Below are positions 5,210 through 12,806 of a DNA stretch of 13,692 nucleotides, one piece after another (positions within the stretch are counted from its first letter, which is position 1; each line of letters opens with the position of its first letter). Origin of the DNA: an uncultured Prevotella sp. (GTDB lineage Bacteria > Bacteroidota > Bacteroidia > Bacteroidales > Bacteroidaceae); contig CAKQCV010000060.1 in NCBI GenBank assembly GCA_934217675.1, positions 1 through 13,692 of the forward strand, given 5' to 3'. The notes under the pieces are model-generated. The model saw nothing but the letters and a program-made list of their open reading frames with translations, was not told the origin of the DNA and searched no databases. The translations under genes and the position numbers were made by a program.

Positions 5210-7117
5210 ATGAAAAAGAAGATTATTCATGTACCCAATAATGTAAATTACATTTCTGATTGGGTAGGATTTGAAAATGAAATTCCACAAGGACAGGTTA
5301 TCATCAACAAGAAATACCCTGGCTGTGGACTGACTTACTGGACACTACACAATAACATTCCAACCGTTTTGTGTGTCCCAAGAAGGTATTTGGCTGAGAA
5401 CAAAGTTGAACAAATGGAGAAGGAACATGAATCATGCTTTTACTTCCGACCGAGCAGTAAGACCGACAGGGAAAAGCAGAAAGAAGAAAATAAGAAAACC
5501 TTTATGAATTTGCGTAATTACATAAATTGGCAAAATCCATTCAATCCATGCCATACTGTGCCAAAGGTTATCGTAACGTATGATTCCCTGCCTACTATAT
5601 ATCCAATTCTTAAAGACTCAGGCATAGACTTTCTGTATGTAGTAGATGAACATCAAGCCTGTTTTCAAGATTACACATTAAAACCTGATGTCATAGAAAG
5701 GGTGTCTTCACTCCTTTATAAACTGTGCAATGTATGGTATATATCAGCAACACCCATATTGGAAGAATATCTTGATAGAATGGAATTTTTGCAAAATCTG
5801 CCATATATAGAGTTGGAATGGTCTGAAGACAAAATAATGAAAGTACAAACACAATATCTCCCGATGACTTCAACTGTTGATGAAATTGGCAAAATTATAA
5901 GTCGTTACAGGAATGATGGTTTCTTTGACACCATCATTGAGAATGGAATTTGCTATGAAAGCACTGAGGCAATATTTTTTGTAAACAATGTCAGGGATAT
6001 AGCAAAGGTCATAACAGAAAACAAGCTGCAAGCATCTGAGGTGAATATTCTTGTTGCCAATGACAGCAAAAACAAAAAGATAATCAAAGAACTTGGAAAT
6101 GGTTTCGGTTTTGGCAAGATACCGTTGAAAGGCAAACCACATTGCACCTACACATTTTGCTCCAAGTGTTCATACTTCGGAGTGGACTTCTATTCAACAT
6201 CTGCCAGTACCTATGTATTTGCGGATTCAAATGTCAAGTCTATGTGTACTGACTTGTCCTTGGACTTGGTTCAAATTGTAGGACGGCAGCGGTTAGCAGA
6301 AAACCGTTTCAGAAAAAGATGTACGATTTATGTAAAGATAACTGTCGGCACTACAACAAGTAGGGAACAATTCTATGCAGACCAAGAAATGAAATGGCGA
6401 CAATCTGAAGCCATTTGCAACGAATGGAACAAACTGTCACAAGGCGCACTTGCAGCAACGGAAGTGAAGCGTGATATATGTCCGTATGGCGTAATCTATG
6501 AAGACCCTTTGACAAGAGAGCGAATTGCCAAGAACTGTGTGAATGCCTTGATAGCGGAACAACACGCATGGGAAATGAGGGACAGAATCTATGTAAGACA
6601 TGAGAGCGTGCAAAGTGTCATTGTCAGGAATGGCTTTGAAATGGCAGACAATCCTGATTTGCCACCGATGCTGTTGTCGTTTATTGACGAGTTTTACAGA
6701 CTTGAAGATGACAACACAAGAATGATGTACTTTGCACAGTTCTTTGATACATATCCCGATTTGCTCGATTACTCTAATGGCATACACAACATTTCAAGTA
6801 AATTCTACAACTATTACTATGTTTATGGCTCGAATGGTCTGAAAGCCTTCTGTTATAATATGGTAGCATTGGAGCAATACTATGAACATTATAAAGAACA
6901 GTATTTACTAACGCCAGAGATTACCAACTCTTTTGTCATTGGCGAAAGATATTCTAAGAAATACATTAAAGATACTCTGACAGAGATATACAGGCGTTGT
7001 CATATTAACAAGACTGCAAAGGCAATAGACTTGCAGGAATATTTCAACCTTGAAGATGTCAAAATATCATTAGGACTTAACAAAAGAGCAAACGGATTTT
7101 TAATCAAAACAAAATGA
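5210..7117 (+). CDS. SF2-type (DEAD/DEAH-like) helicase, Walker A lysine missing
   Basis: 635 residues, ATG at 5210. Helicase motifs appear in order: motif I region KKYPGCGLTYW (34-44), where the lysine of GxGKT is Leu41; motif Ia VLCVPRRYL (53-61); motif II VVDEHQ (144-149); motif III SATPI (179-183); motif VI VQIVGRQR (354-361). The second RecA domain includes FSTSAS-like YSTSASTYVFADSN (328-341) and ends near 370; the remaining 265 residues form an unassigned C-terminal region. I recall related proteins from Bacteroidetes mobile elements that also read GCGxT here, so the change is probably a family trait rather than decay of this copy. Normal motifs II, III and VI suggest a protein still under selection. 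The stop overlaps the primase start (ATGA, 7114-7117), so the two are made together and probably act together in element replication. Confidence 0.8.
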   Translation: MKKKIIHVPNNVNYISDWVGFENEIPQGQVIINKKYPGCGLTYWTLHNNIPTVLCVPRRYLAENKVEQMEKEHESCFYFRPSSKTDREKQKEENKKTFMNLRNYINWQNPFNPCHTVPKVIVTYDSLPTIYPILKDSGIDFLYVVDEHQACFQDYTLKPDVIERVSSLLYKLCNVWYISATPILEEYLDRMEFLQNLPYIELEWSEDKIMKVQTQYLPMTSTVDEIGKIISRYRNDGFFDTIIENGICYESTEAIFFVNNVRDIAKVITENKLQASEVNILVANDSKNKKIIKELGNGFGFGKIPLKGKPHCTYTFCSKCSYFGVDFYSTSASTYVFADSNVKSMCTDLSLDLVQIVGRQRLAENRFRKRCTIYVKITVGTTTSREQFYADQEMKWRQSEAICNEWNKLSQGALAATEVKRDICPYGVIYEDPLTRERIAKNCVNALIAEQHAWEMRDRIYVRHESVQSVIVRNGFEMADNPDLPPMLLSFIDEFYRLEDDNTRMMYFAQFFDTYPDLLDYSNGIHNISSKFYNYYYVYGSNGLKAFCYNMVALEQYYEHYKEQYLLTPEITNSFVIGERYSKKYIKDTLTEIYRRCHINKTAKAIDLQEYFNLEDVKISLGLNKRANGFLIKTK

Positions 7118-8076
7118 ATTTCAGCATTTACCCTAACATTTGGACTACAGCATCAAATACCACTGTGTCCTTTGAACAATTAAGAGAACTTATTGCTTCT
7201 AATGAAATGAAGTCAAAGATTGACGCTTTACGCAGTGCATCGGATGAAGAGCAGAGGCAATATATAAAAAGCAGCTTGCCTAACATTACAGTTAATGGTG
7301 TCTTTCCGCATCGTTGTGATGATGGCATAACCGTATATAACCAAGTTACGGCATTGGATTTTGACCATATACCGACAAGAGAAATGGCGCAAGTAAGAGA
7401 AATGTTTGTTCACCATCCTCTGACACATTATCTTTTCATATCACCATCAGGAAATGGCTATAAGGTATTGGTTAAACATGACAATGTGCGTCCAGAGTTT
7501 CATTGGAATCTGTATGCCCAACTTCTACAACTATTTGGCAACATTCCTTATACAGATAAAGGTGTGCATGACTTGTCTCGTGCAACATTTCTCTCTTACG
7601 ATGGTGACAGTTACTACAATCCACAATCAAAGAGTTTCCACTTTGAGTATGCACCTAATATAACGCAACAGACGAAAATTAAGAAAGCTATAAGCAAAGG
7701 CTTCATAGGTGTTTCTCCAATGACCCAGAATATGGTAATGATGAATAGTCTGTTTCAAGCGACATGGAAAGACAAGGCACTTATGGATTACATCGACAAG
7801 TATAGTTGGAGTAAACATCCAGAGGATTACATAATAGGCAACAGAAACAACTCGCTAATAAAAAAGGCAACCATACTATGCTTATGCGGTGTTCATTATG
7901 ATATAGCACTGTGGAAACTGAACTATCTCTATACTCGTGACCCTGCGATTGCCGTTTCAGAATCAGACATCGAAAACCGAGTGCTATATGCTTATCGCAA
8001 TAATGCTGACAGATTCGGAACAGAACGCCAAAAATGGATTGATTTCAGAAACAGAAGAAAGTGGCAGAATAGATAA
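7114..8076 (+). CDS. BT4734-like (VirE N-terminal domain) primase-type protein
   Basis: 320 residues, ATG at 7114 overlapping the helicase stop by four bases. The N-terminal domain shows the family's hallmarks: LPNITVNGVF (55-64), the acid pair in TALDFDHI (79-86), ISPSGNGYKVLVKHDN (109-124), and DLSRATFLSYDGDSYYNP (153-170). Such D-x-D, glycine/lysine loop and D-S-R patterns match archaeo-eukaryotic-type primase domains of mobile elements. The C-terminal part (about 210-320) with YIIGNRNNSLIKKATIL resembles primase C-terminal helical domains. Expected role: primer synthesis for copying element DNA with the helicase upstream. It ends at a shared bidirectional terminator. Activity is inferred from motifs; some relatives carry the fold with unknown function. 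Confidence 0.82.
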   Translation: MNFSIYPNIWTTASNTTVSFEQLRELIASNEMKSKIDALRSASDEEQRQYIKSSLPNITVNGVFPHRCDDGITVYNQVTALDFDHIPTREMAQVREMFVHHPLTHYLFISPSGNGYKVLVKHDNVRPEFHWNLYAQLLQLFGNIPYTDKGVHDLSRATFLSYDGDSYYNPQSKSFHFEYAPNITQQTKIKKAISKGFIGVSPMTQNMVMMNSLFQATWKDKALMDYIDKYSWSKHPEDYIIGNRNNSLIKKATILCLCGVHYDIALWKLNYLYTRDPAIAVSESDIENRVLYAYRNNADRFGTERQKWIDFRNRRKWQNR

Positions 8077-8077
8077 C

Positions 8078-8112
8078 AAAAGGCGAACCTCTCTATGGGG
8101 GTTCGCCTTTTT
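8078..8112. terminator. Bidirectional terminator between convergent operons
   Basis: AAAAGGCGAACC (8078-8089) and GGTTCGCCTTTT (8100-8111) form a perfect 12-bp stem with a 10-base loop. T runs lie at both 3' edges. It sits two bases after the primase stop and five before the stop of the minus-strand ATPase, serving both. Confidence 0.92.
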
Positions 8113-8116
8113 ATCA

Positions 8117-9433
8117 TCACAGTTTAAGTTTTTCGTATATAGTTTTTCCTGAAACTTCGAATTTTTTAGCAATATCTTTAACCGCGATTCCTTCTGCTCT
8201 CATTTCTTTTATACACCCAACATCTTCATTGCGGACTTTTTGTTTCTTGTTAGTCTTTTTAGAAGAGGCTGTTCTGGTAGCTTTGGGCTTTACGGCAAGC
8301 ACATCCAATTCTTTAGCTTCTTCTAAATATTCGTAGTGCAGATATGGAGATTCAACCAATTTTACCAAAGGTACCATTGGGTCTTTAGCATTCTTACGGT
8401 CTTTTACGTTCTTGATTATCTTTATATCGTCAGCATTTCTTGTCGGTTCAATAGCTGTCAGAGTGGTTGCGCAGCGTGCCACTTGAACAGACCCTGCAAA
8501 AGAATTATCTGTGATAGGTTCCCACATTTCCCCAGATTTTGTGTGAACAACAACCAAGAATGTAACAGAAAAGCCCACCTGTTTTGCTTCTTTCTGGATT
8601 TGCTTCAGATTACGATGAAACTCATTCATCTTGGCAGGTTGAATGGTTGGTACAATACTGGTCAGATTGTCAATGATTACAGCACAGTCCTTATTGTTGG
8701 TCATTACTCGTGTCTTTATGTCTTTCAACAACATAGACTCATTGGGAAAACCACAATCAGTTACTCTCTTGAAACTTTCAGGAAATGTAAAGTCGTGCTG
8801 GAAATAGCGGCGATAAATATCATCATCGTCAAGTTCGACATCATACCAGAAAACTTGAATTGGTTCAAAGGCTGTGCCATTGCCATGAGGGACAAGAAGT
8901 GAAACACCTCCTGTTGCAGCCTCAATACCTAATTGAGCAGCGATGATAGATTTCCCTTGACCAGAGCGACTGGTAAGCCAGTTGACACCATTGTTGTGAA
9001 GAATATTTTCTGTCCAAAAAGTTTCGTTCAGGATAGTTGAAACACGAGAAAGTATATCATTCGGATTCTCTTCGATTGGAATAGGCAAAGAGGTGTCAAC
9101 ACCTACTGGTTCTTTCTCATTTTGTTCAACAAAAGCACACAGATTCTTTTCTGTGTCTATTTGCATAGAAGTATTTGGATGCTTTATCCTTGCAAGCTTT
9201 TCTTCATGCTCATATTTTGCTTTGGTGTCCTTTCGGTCTTCATTTTTCGTATAATACCAGATTAGTCCCAATGCAACAGTCCCAATACAACCTGCGGCAA
9301 TCTTTGCAGGAGATTTTTCGGAAATCTGGTATGTAGTATAAACTATGCCACCTATTGCTGCATATCCTACAGCACTATTAACATCGTTAACTTTGAGGTT
9401 TACAGAACCTCGAACAAAATTTAACATGTTCAT
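8117..9433 (-). CDS. Membrane-anchored RecA/RepA-like ATPase with C-terminal HTH
   Basis: 438 residues, ATG at 9433 (a second in-frame ATG is two codons on). Two hydrophobic segments (about 21-38, VGYAAIGGIVYTTYQI, and 43-61, IAAGCIGTVALGLIWYY) suggest a membrane hairpin. A charged linker leads to an AAA_25/RepA-type P-loop domain: Walker A SRSGQGKSII (155-164, Lys161), an acidic strand VFWYDVELDDDD (194-205), Walker B CAVIIDN (250-256, Asp255), and a sensor-like strand TFLVVVHTKS (291-300). After a Lys/Thr-rich stretch comes a resolvase-type helix-turn-helix, CIKEMRAEGIAVKDIAKKFE (407-426) then VSGKTIYEKLKL. Plasmid RepA-like helicases share the core, but membrane segments in front are unusual. 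It is the last gene of a three-gene operon, five bases after the radical SAM stop. Possible roles are DNA tethering, unwinding or partition at the membrane. Confidence 0.8.
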   Translation of the reverse strand: MNMLNFVRGSVNLKVNDVNSAVGYAAIGGIVYTTYQISEKSPAKIAAGCIGTVALGLIWYYTKNEDRKDTKAKYEHEEKLARIKHPNTSMQIDTEKNLCAFVEQNEKEPVGVDTSLPIPIEENPNDILSRVSTILNETFWTENILHNNGVNWLTSRSGQGKSIIAAQLGIEAATGGVSLLVPHGNGTAFEPIQVFWYDVELDDDDIYRRYFQHDFTFPESFKRVTDCGFPNESMLLKDIKTRVMTNNKDCAVIIDNLTSIVPTIQPAKMNEFHRNLKQIQKEAKQVGFSVTFLVVVHTKSGEMWEPITDNSFAGSVQVARCATTLTAIEPTRNADDIKIIKNVKDRKNAKDPMVPLVKLVESPYLHYEYLEEAKELDVLAVKPKATRTASSKKTNKKQKVRNEDVGCIKEMRAEGIAVKDIAKKFEVSGKTIYEKLKL

Positions 9434-9438
9434 ATTAT

Positions 9439-10170
9439 TTATTTTACATAATTAATTAAACTCTTTTTCCAATACACAGAACGTAGATTGAGTGACATTA
9501 CTTCATCAACAAAATCACGTATTTGCTGTGGTGAGTAATTCTTTTTGCCTGAAAGAATTCCTACTTTGTAGTAGTCACAACTATTGATGGTCTGTGCAAT
9601 CATGTCAAGACTTCTCTGAGGGTCAACGATAGGTTCGATACTTGCCCATGTACAGATTCCTGCATCGTGAAGAATTTGCATAGCTCTGATACGTTCTGCA
9701 TTAGGACTTGCCCCAGGTTCAAGAGCATCGCAACCTGTAAGCGAAAAACCGATTCTTATCAAATCTCGATGACAGAGAGCATTCTGAACAGCATGGTGAT
9801 TGAGCCAGTCCGCTCTTTTAGTCAACACCTGAACAGGTACGCCTCGACTAATAGCGTATTCAATACACTTCCAATTCAGCTCAATCGTCTCACTCAAACA
9901 TGGGTCGCTTACAAATGAGAAATGAAGCAGATTACCTGAAGAAATAATCTCACTACGATAGTGAGCGAGTTCCTTACAGAAAATCTCATACGCAGTGTCT
10001 TCGTCAACGAGCTGCTTTTTGAGGCGTACTGTGTTACCACCCAATGTCTTTGACATCAAGCTGTGGTTATTATAACAATAGCTACACTCATGAGGGCAAC
10101 CATTGTAAAGATTGCAGGCATAAGGCGAGTATTCCGCTGCCTTGCCATTTGCTTTATAAATTGCTTTCAT
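9439..10170 (-). CDS. Radical SAM protein, SPL-like family
   Basis: 243 residues, ATG at 10170 overlapping the stop of the 74-aa gene by four bases. The iron-sulfur motif CxxxCxxC is intact: GCPHECSYCYN with Cys25, Cys29 and Cys32. Then come FSFVSDPCLSETIE, VQVLTKRADWL, IGFSLTGCD and the WASIEPIVDP strand, in the order seen in spore-photolyase-like radical SAM proteins carried by phages and mobile elements. No SPASM or extra cluster domain is present at the short C-terminus, so it is compact. The reaction and substrate are unknown; the linked partners are a Cys-rich membrane peptide and a membrane ATPase. The radical SAM call is secure, the subfamily less so. Confidence 0.85.
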   Translation of the reverse strand: MKAIYKANGKAAEYSPYACNLYNGCPHECSYCYNNHSLMSKTLGGNTVRLKKQLVDEDTAYEIFCKELAHYRSEIISSGNLLHFSFVSDPCLSETIELNWKCIEYAISRGVPVQVLTKRADWLNHHAVQNALCHRDLIRIGFSLTGCDALEPGASPNAERIRAMQILHDAGICTWASIEPIVDPQRSLDMIAQTINSCDYYKVGILSGKKNYSPQQIRDFVDEVMSLNLRSVYWKKSLINYVK

Positions 10171-10391
10171 CCTTTTGGGTTTATTACATATTCAACATCC
10201 TTGCTCAACTCACCATGCTGTTCTTTAAGCCAACAGCAGCCACAAACCAAACCTTCTGAAAAAGTTTTTATAGCTTTCTTTCTCTTCTGTCCGATTTTGT
10301 AACAGATGATGCCTGTGACTACGCACATGACGCATCCACAACCGATAACCATGTTTCTTTTTGTTACGGAAATCTTTGAAATTTGTTTCAT
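10167..10391 (-). CDS. Small Cys-rich membrane protein (74 aa), first gene of the radical SAM operon
   Basis: ATG at 10391, stop overlapping the radical SAM start (ATGA). A basic N-terminus is followed by a hydrophobic segment, MVIGCGCVMCVVTGIICYKI (14-33), then KRKK as a positive-inside anchor. A second cysteine group, VCGCCW (49-54), comes next and the tail is acidic. It has seven cysteines in 74 residues. A match to TACCTTTG at the proper distance upstream gives it a promoter. It could be a simple membrane partner of the ATPase downstream, a metal or cluster carrier, or a substrate of the radical SAM enzyme. No family recognised. Confidence 0.7.
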   Translation of the reverse strand: MKQISKISVTKRNMVIGCGCVMCVVTGIICYKIGQKRKKAIKTFSEGLVCGCCWLKEQHGELSKDVEYVINPKG

Positions 10392-10418
10392 GTTATTTTT
10401 GTTTTTAATTTATGGTTG

Positions 10419-10426
10419 CAAAGGTA
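10419..10426 (-). promoter_or_regulatory. Bacteroidetes-type -7 box for the radical SAM operon
   Basis: On the minus strand TACCTTTG matches TAnnTTTG exactly and lies 28 bases upstream of the ATG at 10391. The region about 20 bases further up (TTCTTTTAG) is a weak match to the -33 element. It sits just after two hairpins that end the preceding gene. Confidence 0.65.
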
Positions 10427-10468
10427 AAATAAAGAAAATCCCTAAAAGAATAATGGCAACGTTCAAAA

Positions 10469-10491
10469 CGCCCAACTCAATATGTTGGGCG
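10469..10491 (-). terminator. Second hairpin in the 10392-10541 spacer, possible weak terminator
   Basis: CGCCCAAC (10469-10476) pairs perfectly with GTTGGGCG (10484-10491), loop of 7. On the minus strand only TTTTGAAC follows, so it would be weak alone; it backs up the stronger hairpin at 10505-10536 or serves as an operator near the promoter. Confidence 0.4.
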
Positions 10492-10495
10492 AAAC

Positions 10496-10536
10496 CGATA
10501 CAAAAAAGGCTCAGAGAAACGTATCTCCAAGCCTTT
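10496..10536 (-). terminator. Rho-independent terminator of the 161-aa gene
   Basis: AAAGGCT (10505-10511) pairs with AGCCTTT (10530-10536), and GAGA/TCTC pairs inside. On the minus strand it is followed by TTTTGTATCG continuing the T run of the stem. It starts five bases after the stop of the gene at 10542. Confidence 0.8.
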
Positions 10537-10541
10537 ATAAA

Positions 10542-11027
10542 CTATACATAAATTAAAATTCTCTTTCTTATTTCATCATATATCGGTTTGATTTTTTTAA
10601 ATTTATCACCGTGCGTTACATATAAATCTGCTCGATATTTATTTTCAGCAAGTGTTTTGCGATTAATATTATACATTGATGCAAATCTACTGCAAGAGAT
10701 ATTGATAAGTTTATTTTTATCATTTGCTATGCCAAACTTCTCACGTTGGAGGATAGCATATACCAACTGAAAATACCTATCACGAACTATTCTTTCCGAC
10801 TTATGATTTTCTGCATTTTTTATATCTGTTTTAAAATCATTAAACATAGTTTTTATTCTTAATGCAAGTTCTTGTGTAAATTTCCTTTCTCTTATGGGAT
10901 TGGCTACAATTTTATAACCTCTTGGAGACAGAATTTTATTAAGAACTTCCACACTTTTTGGAGTGAGCTTCTTATCCTCGTGAATAATATTCTCCAACTG
11001 CACAAACAAGTTTTCTTGTTCGCTCAC
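10542..11027 (-). CDS. Hypothetical protein (161 aa, GTG start), possible DNA-binding regulator
   Basis: The frame opens after a stop just upstream and the first usable start is GTG at 11027; the next ATG would remove about half the protein. The product is basic and mostly helical. ISCSRFASMYNINRKTLAEN (residues about 109-128) has the spacing of a helix-turn-helix, which suggests DNA binding, but no family is recognised. It has its own terminator directly behind and stands alone between the integrase and the radical SAM operon, a common place for element regulators or excision factors. The AT content is high even for this window. Confidence 0.68.
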   Translation of the reverse strand: MSEQENLFVQLENIIHEDKKLTPKSVEVLNKILSPRGYKIVANPIRERKFTQELALRIKTMFNDFKTDIKNAENHKSERIVRDRYFQLVYAILQREKFGIANDKNKLINISCSRFASMYNINRKTLAENKYRADLYVTHGDKFKKIKPIYDEIRKRILIYV

Positions 11028-11090
11028 AGAGAGTAGTCACTATAAATTTGATTAAATCATATTTGTATAATATCTACTCCTTGTTCACTT

Positions 11091-11273
11091 TTATATCATA
11101 AGCATTTCTTTTTTGTTAAACATGTTTATTCTAAATACCCTGTTCCCTTCACTGGCAGTAGGACATACTTGCGTTAAAACGTCTTTCCTTTGTTTAGTCA
11201 GGCGGATGCTCCTGAAATAAAATAACATAGCTGTTATCACAATTACAAAATAACAAATAAAATTTCGTTTCAA
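11091..11273 (-). CDS. Doubtful small membrane ORF (60 aa)
   Basis: The only start that keeps the N-terminal hydrophobic segment (FICYFVIVITAMLFYF) is TTG at 11273, because an in-frame stop lies two codons upstream. The rest is basic and polar and ends FNKKEMLMI. The membrane-like segment in an AT-rich stretch may be chance. It lies downstream of a possible promoter at 11345. No family recognised. Confidence 0.3.
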   Translation of the reverse strand: MKRNFICYFVIVITAMLFYFRSIRLTKQRKDVLTQVCPTASEGNRVFRINMFNKKEMLMI

Positions 11274-11344
11274 TTCTTATTTTGCTCATATATTTTTCTG
11301 ATTCTATAAAGTTTAACATATTACGCATCGTTGGTTTTCAAATG

Positions 11345-11352
11345 CAAAACTA
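11345..11352 (-). promoter_or_regulatory. Possible -7 box downstream of the integrase
   Basis: TAGTTTTG on the minus strand fits TAnnTTTG; an ATTG about 16-17 bases upstream, within the integrase 3' end, is a loose -33 candidate. It would drive the genes at 11273 and 11027. Confidence 0.35.
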
Positions 11353-11354
11353 AC

Positions 11355-12559
11355 TTAGAACGTGTCAGCAATCTTATCCATCTGTTCACCAATCGCTTTG
11401 TCAATCAACTTTGCATAGCGACTGGTCATGCGTGTATTGGTATGTCCCATCATTTTTGATATGACTTCAAGCGATATGTTGTTGGCAAGCGTAACAGTAC
11501 TTGCGAAAGTATGGCGGGATGTATGGAAAGTCACTCGCTTGTTTATGCCACACAATGTAGCTATGTCTTTTAAGTTCTCGTTCACATCTGTACTGTCCTG
11601 AATAGGCATAACAATATCGCTGTTCGGGTCGTTGTATTTATCCAACAAAAGTTTCGCCATAGGAAGGAGAGGGATGCGTGAGAGAACACCTGTCTTTATA
11701 CGCTTCTTCTTTATCCAGATACGGCCCTCATCATCTGTCTCAAAATGCTCTTTGCGTAATGTTTTGATGTCAATATAGGCAAGACCTGTGAAACAACCGA
11801 AAAGGAAAGCGTCTCGTGTACGCTCAAAACGCTTGATAGGAGTAGTGAAATTGATAATCTTACGCAACTCTACATCGTCAAGGAAGTCTATATCTACATG
11901 CTCACGCTCCACCTTATATATATTAGTGGATTGAACTGGATATATCCATTTGCTACAGCTATGTTCATCAGTTGCTTCAAGAACTTCAGATGCTTTGAGC
12001 ATGAGTTTTGGCAGTTGTTCTTCTCTGTAAGCAGATAGGTATGGAAGCCCTGTATAAACCCCAATTTCACCTCATGCAAGTAAATGTCCTCACGATGATA
12101 CTTTGCCTGCATAAACTCCTTGATGTAGCGTCCTGTGAGTTCATTGGCTTCATAGGTATCTTTGGAGATTTTCTTACCGACAAGTGGCTTACGCATAGCT
12201 TGAAAGTCCTTAAACACATCCAACAAAGTCTTTTGGTTTATGGCATCCACATGGTCGTTTACTGCTTCTTTCAGTAGGTTGGCAGTAATCATAAAGCCTT
12301 TCTCCATCAACTCAATCTCCTTTTGAAAGATTTTGTTGCGGAGCTGATACAGATACTCGTTTAGCTGTTTAGCCTCTTCACTTCTGCCACGAACCAACTG
12401 CTTTTCATCGTCCCAGTCAGATACTTTAATCTTTTTGCCTGTGTAATAAGATACCCGAACGGCATTAACACTAATGTAAGCTACGATAGGGGATAACCCT
12501 TTTTTGTCTTTTCTGGTTTTCTTTACCATGAAATAGACCGATGTACAATGTTTTTCCAT
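11355..12559 (-). pseudogene. Tyrosine recombinase (integrase) split by a one-base frameshift
   Basis: The first part, from ATG 12559, holds the arm-binding domain typical of Bacteroidetes integrases (VKKTRKDKKGLSPIVAYISV) and the SAM-like core-binding domain, reading well up to NGYIQFNPL near 11930. The sense then continues one frame away as NIYKVEREHVDIDFLDDVEL, and the first frame ends at 11894. A base is missing in CCACTAATATATATAAGG. Joined, the product is about 400 residues, the usual length. The catalytic domain shows TFHTSRHTFAS (His, Arg), GHTNTRMTSRYAKL (His and the nucleophile Tyr) and FGCFTGLAYIDI, where the first catalytic Arg is replaced, as known for IntDOT relatives. Its place at the right border shows it integrated the element. 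No slippery heptamer is present, so mutation or a sequencing error is more likely than programmed shifting. Confidence 0.85.
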
Positions 12560-12806
12560 TGCTTTTAAAACAAGTTTTTGAAGACTTATCTACTTAATAT
12601 ACAATGGTTTATCCCATGTTGTGATGCCACTTTTTACAGATCCCAAAAGTGGCATCAGTATGTACCACGAAAAAGCGATAAAATGTGGTGTTTTAGTGTC
12701 TCCATGCAACCTATTAAAGACCCTTTTTTACAAGGTTTATTTGCCATAAATTCAAACTCAACCCACTTATAAAAGCCAAGTTCCAATAGGCATATAGACA
12801 CAAAAA
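12560..12806. other. Junction region between integrase and host gene
   Basis: About 250 bases with no supported gene. It contains the palindrome at 12622-12657, a weaker ACCAC/GTGGT dyad (about 12662-12687), and no tRNA. The element-host boundary is expected here, but without the other end the core repeat cannot be identified. No clear integrase promoter was found. Confidence 0.5.
12622..12657. repeat. Perfect 13-bp palindrome beside the integrase (candidate attachment or recombinase site)
   Basis: TGATGCCACTTTT (12622-12634) and AAAAGTGGCATCA (12645-12657) are exact inverted copies around the 10-base spacer TACAGATCCC. It lies 63 bases upstream of the integrase ATG. Two inverted arms around a short spacer is the geometry of a tyrosine recombinase core site; on RNA it would also fold as a hairpin. 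No poly-T follows beyond the stem, so a terminator is less likely. Confidence 0.6.

Larger units (their letters stand above)
1..12806. mobile_element. Integrated mobile element (right part; left end outside window)
   Basis: Everything from the left edge to about 12.8 kb is accessory DNA: a tyrosine recombinase at the right border, an annealing protein, DUF3871, a BT4734-like primase, SF2 helicase, RepA-like ATPase and many tiny genes. These sets are known from integrative elements of Bacteroidetes. A typical chromosomal gene (GGGtGRT) and its terminator follow at 12801-13692. The right boundary must lie between the integrase start (12559) and that terminator, but no direct repeat can be paired because the left end is not in the window. 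No transfer genes are visible, so the class of element is undetermined. Confidence 0.7.

Noticed and set aside
6437..6787. Minus-strand frame of 116 codons
   Set aside because: Antisense to the C-terminal region of the helicase gene; no protein-like features or independent start signals.
8336..8902. Plus-strand frame of 188 codons
   Set aside because: It is antisense to the P-loop domain of the ATPase at 8117-9433, whose Walker motifs are clear; composition is Cys/Phe/His-rich as expected of a shadow frame.
11894..12002. Programmed -1 frameshift making a full integrase
   Set aside because: The switch point reads CCACTAATATATA, with no X XXY YYZ slippery heptamer, and related integrases are made from one frame.
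12578..12772. Plus-strand frame of 64 codons at the element border
   Set aside because: It crosses the palindrome and has erratic composition; nothing supports translation.
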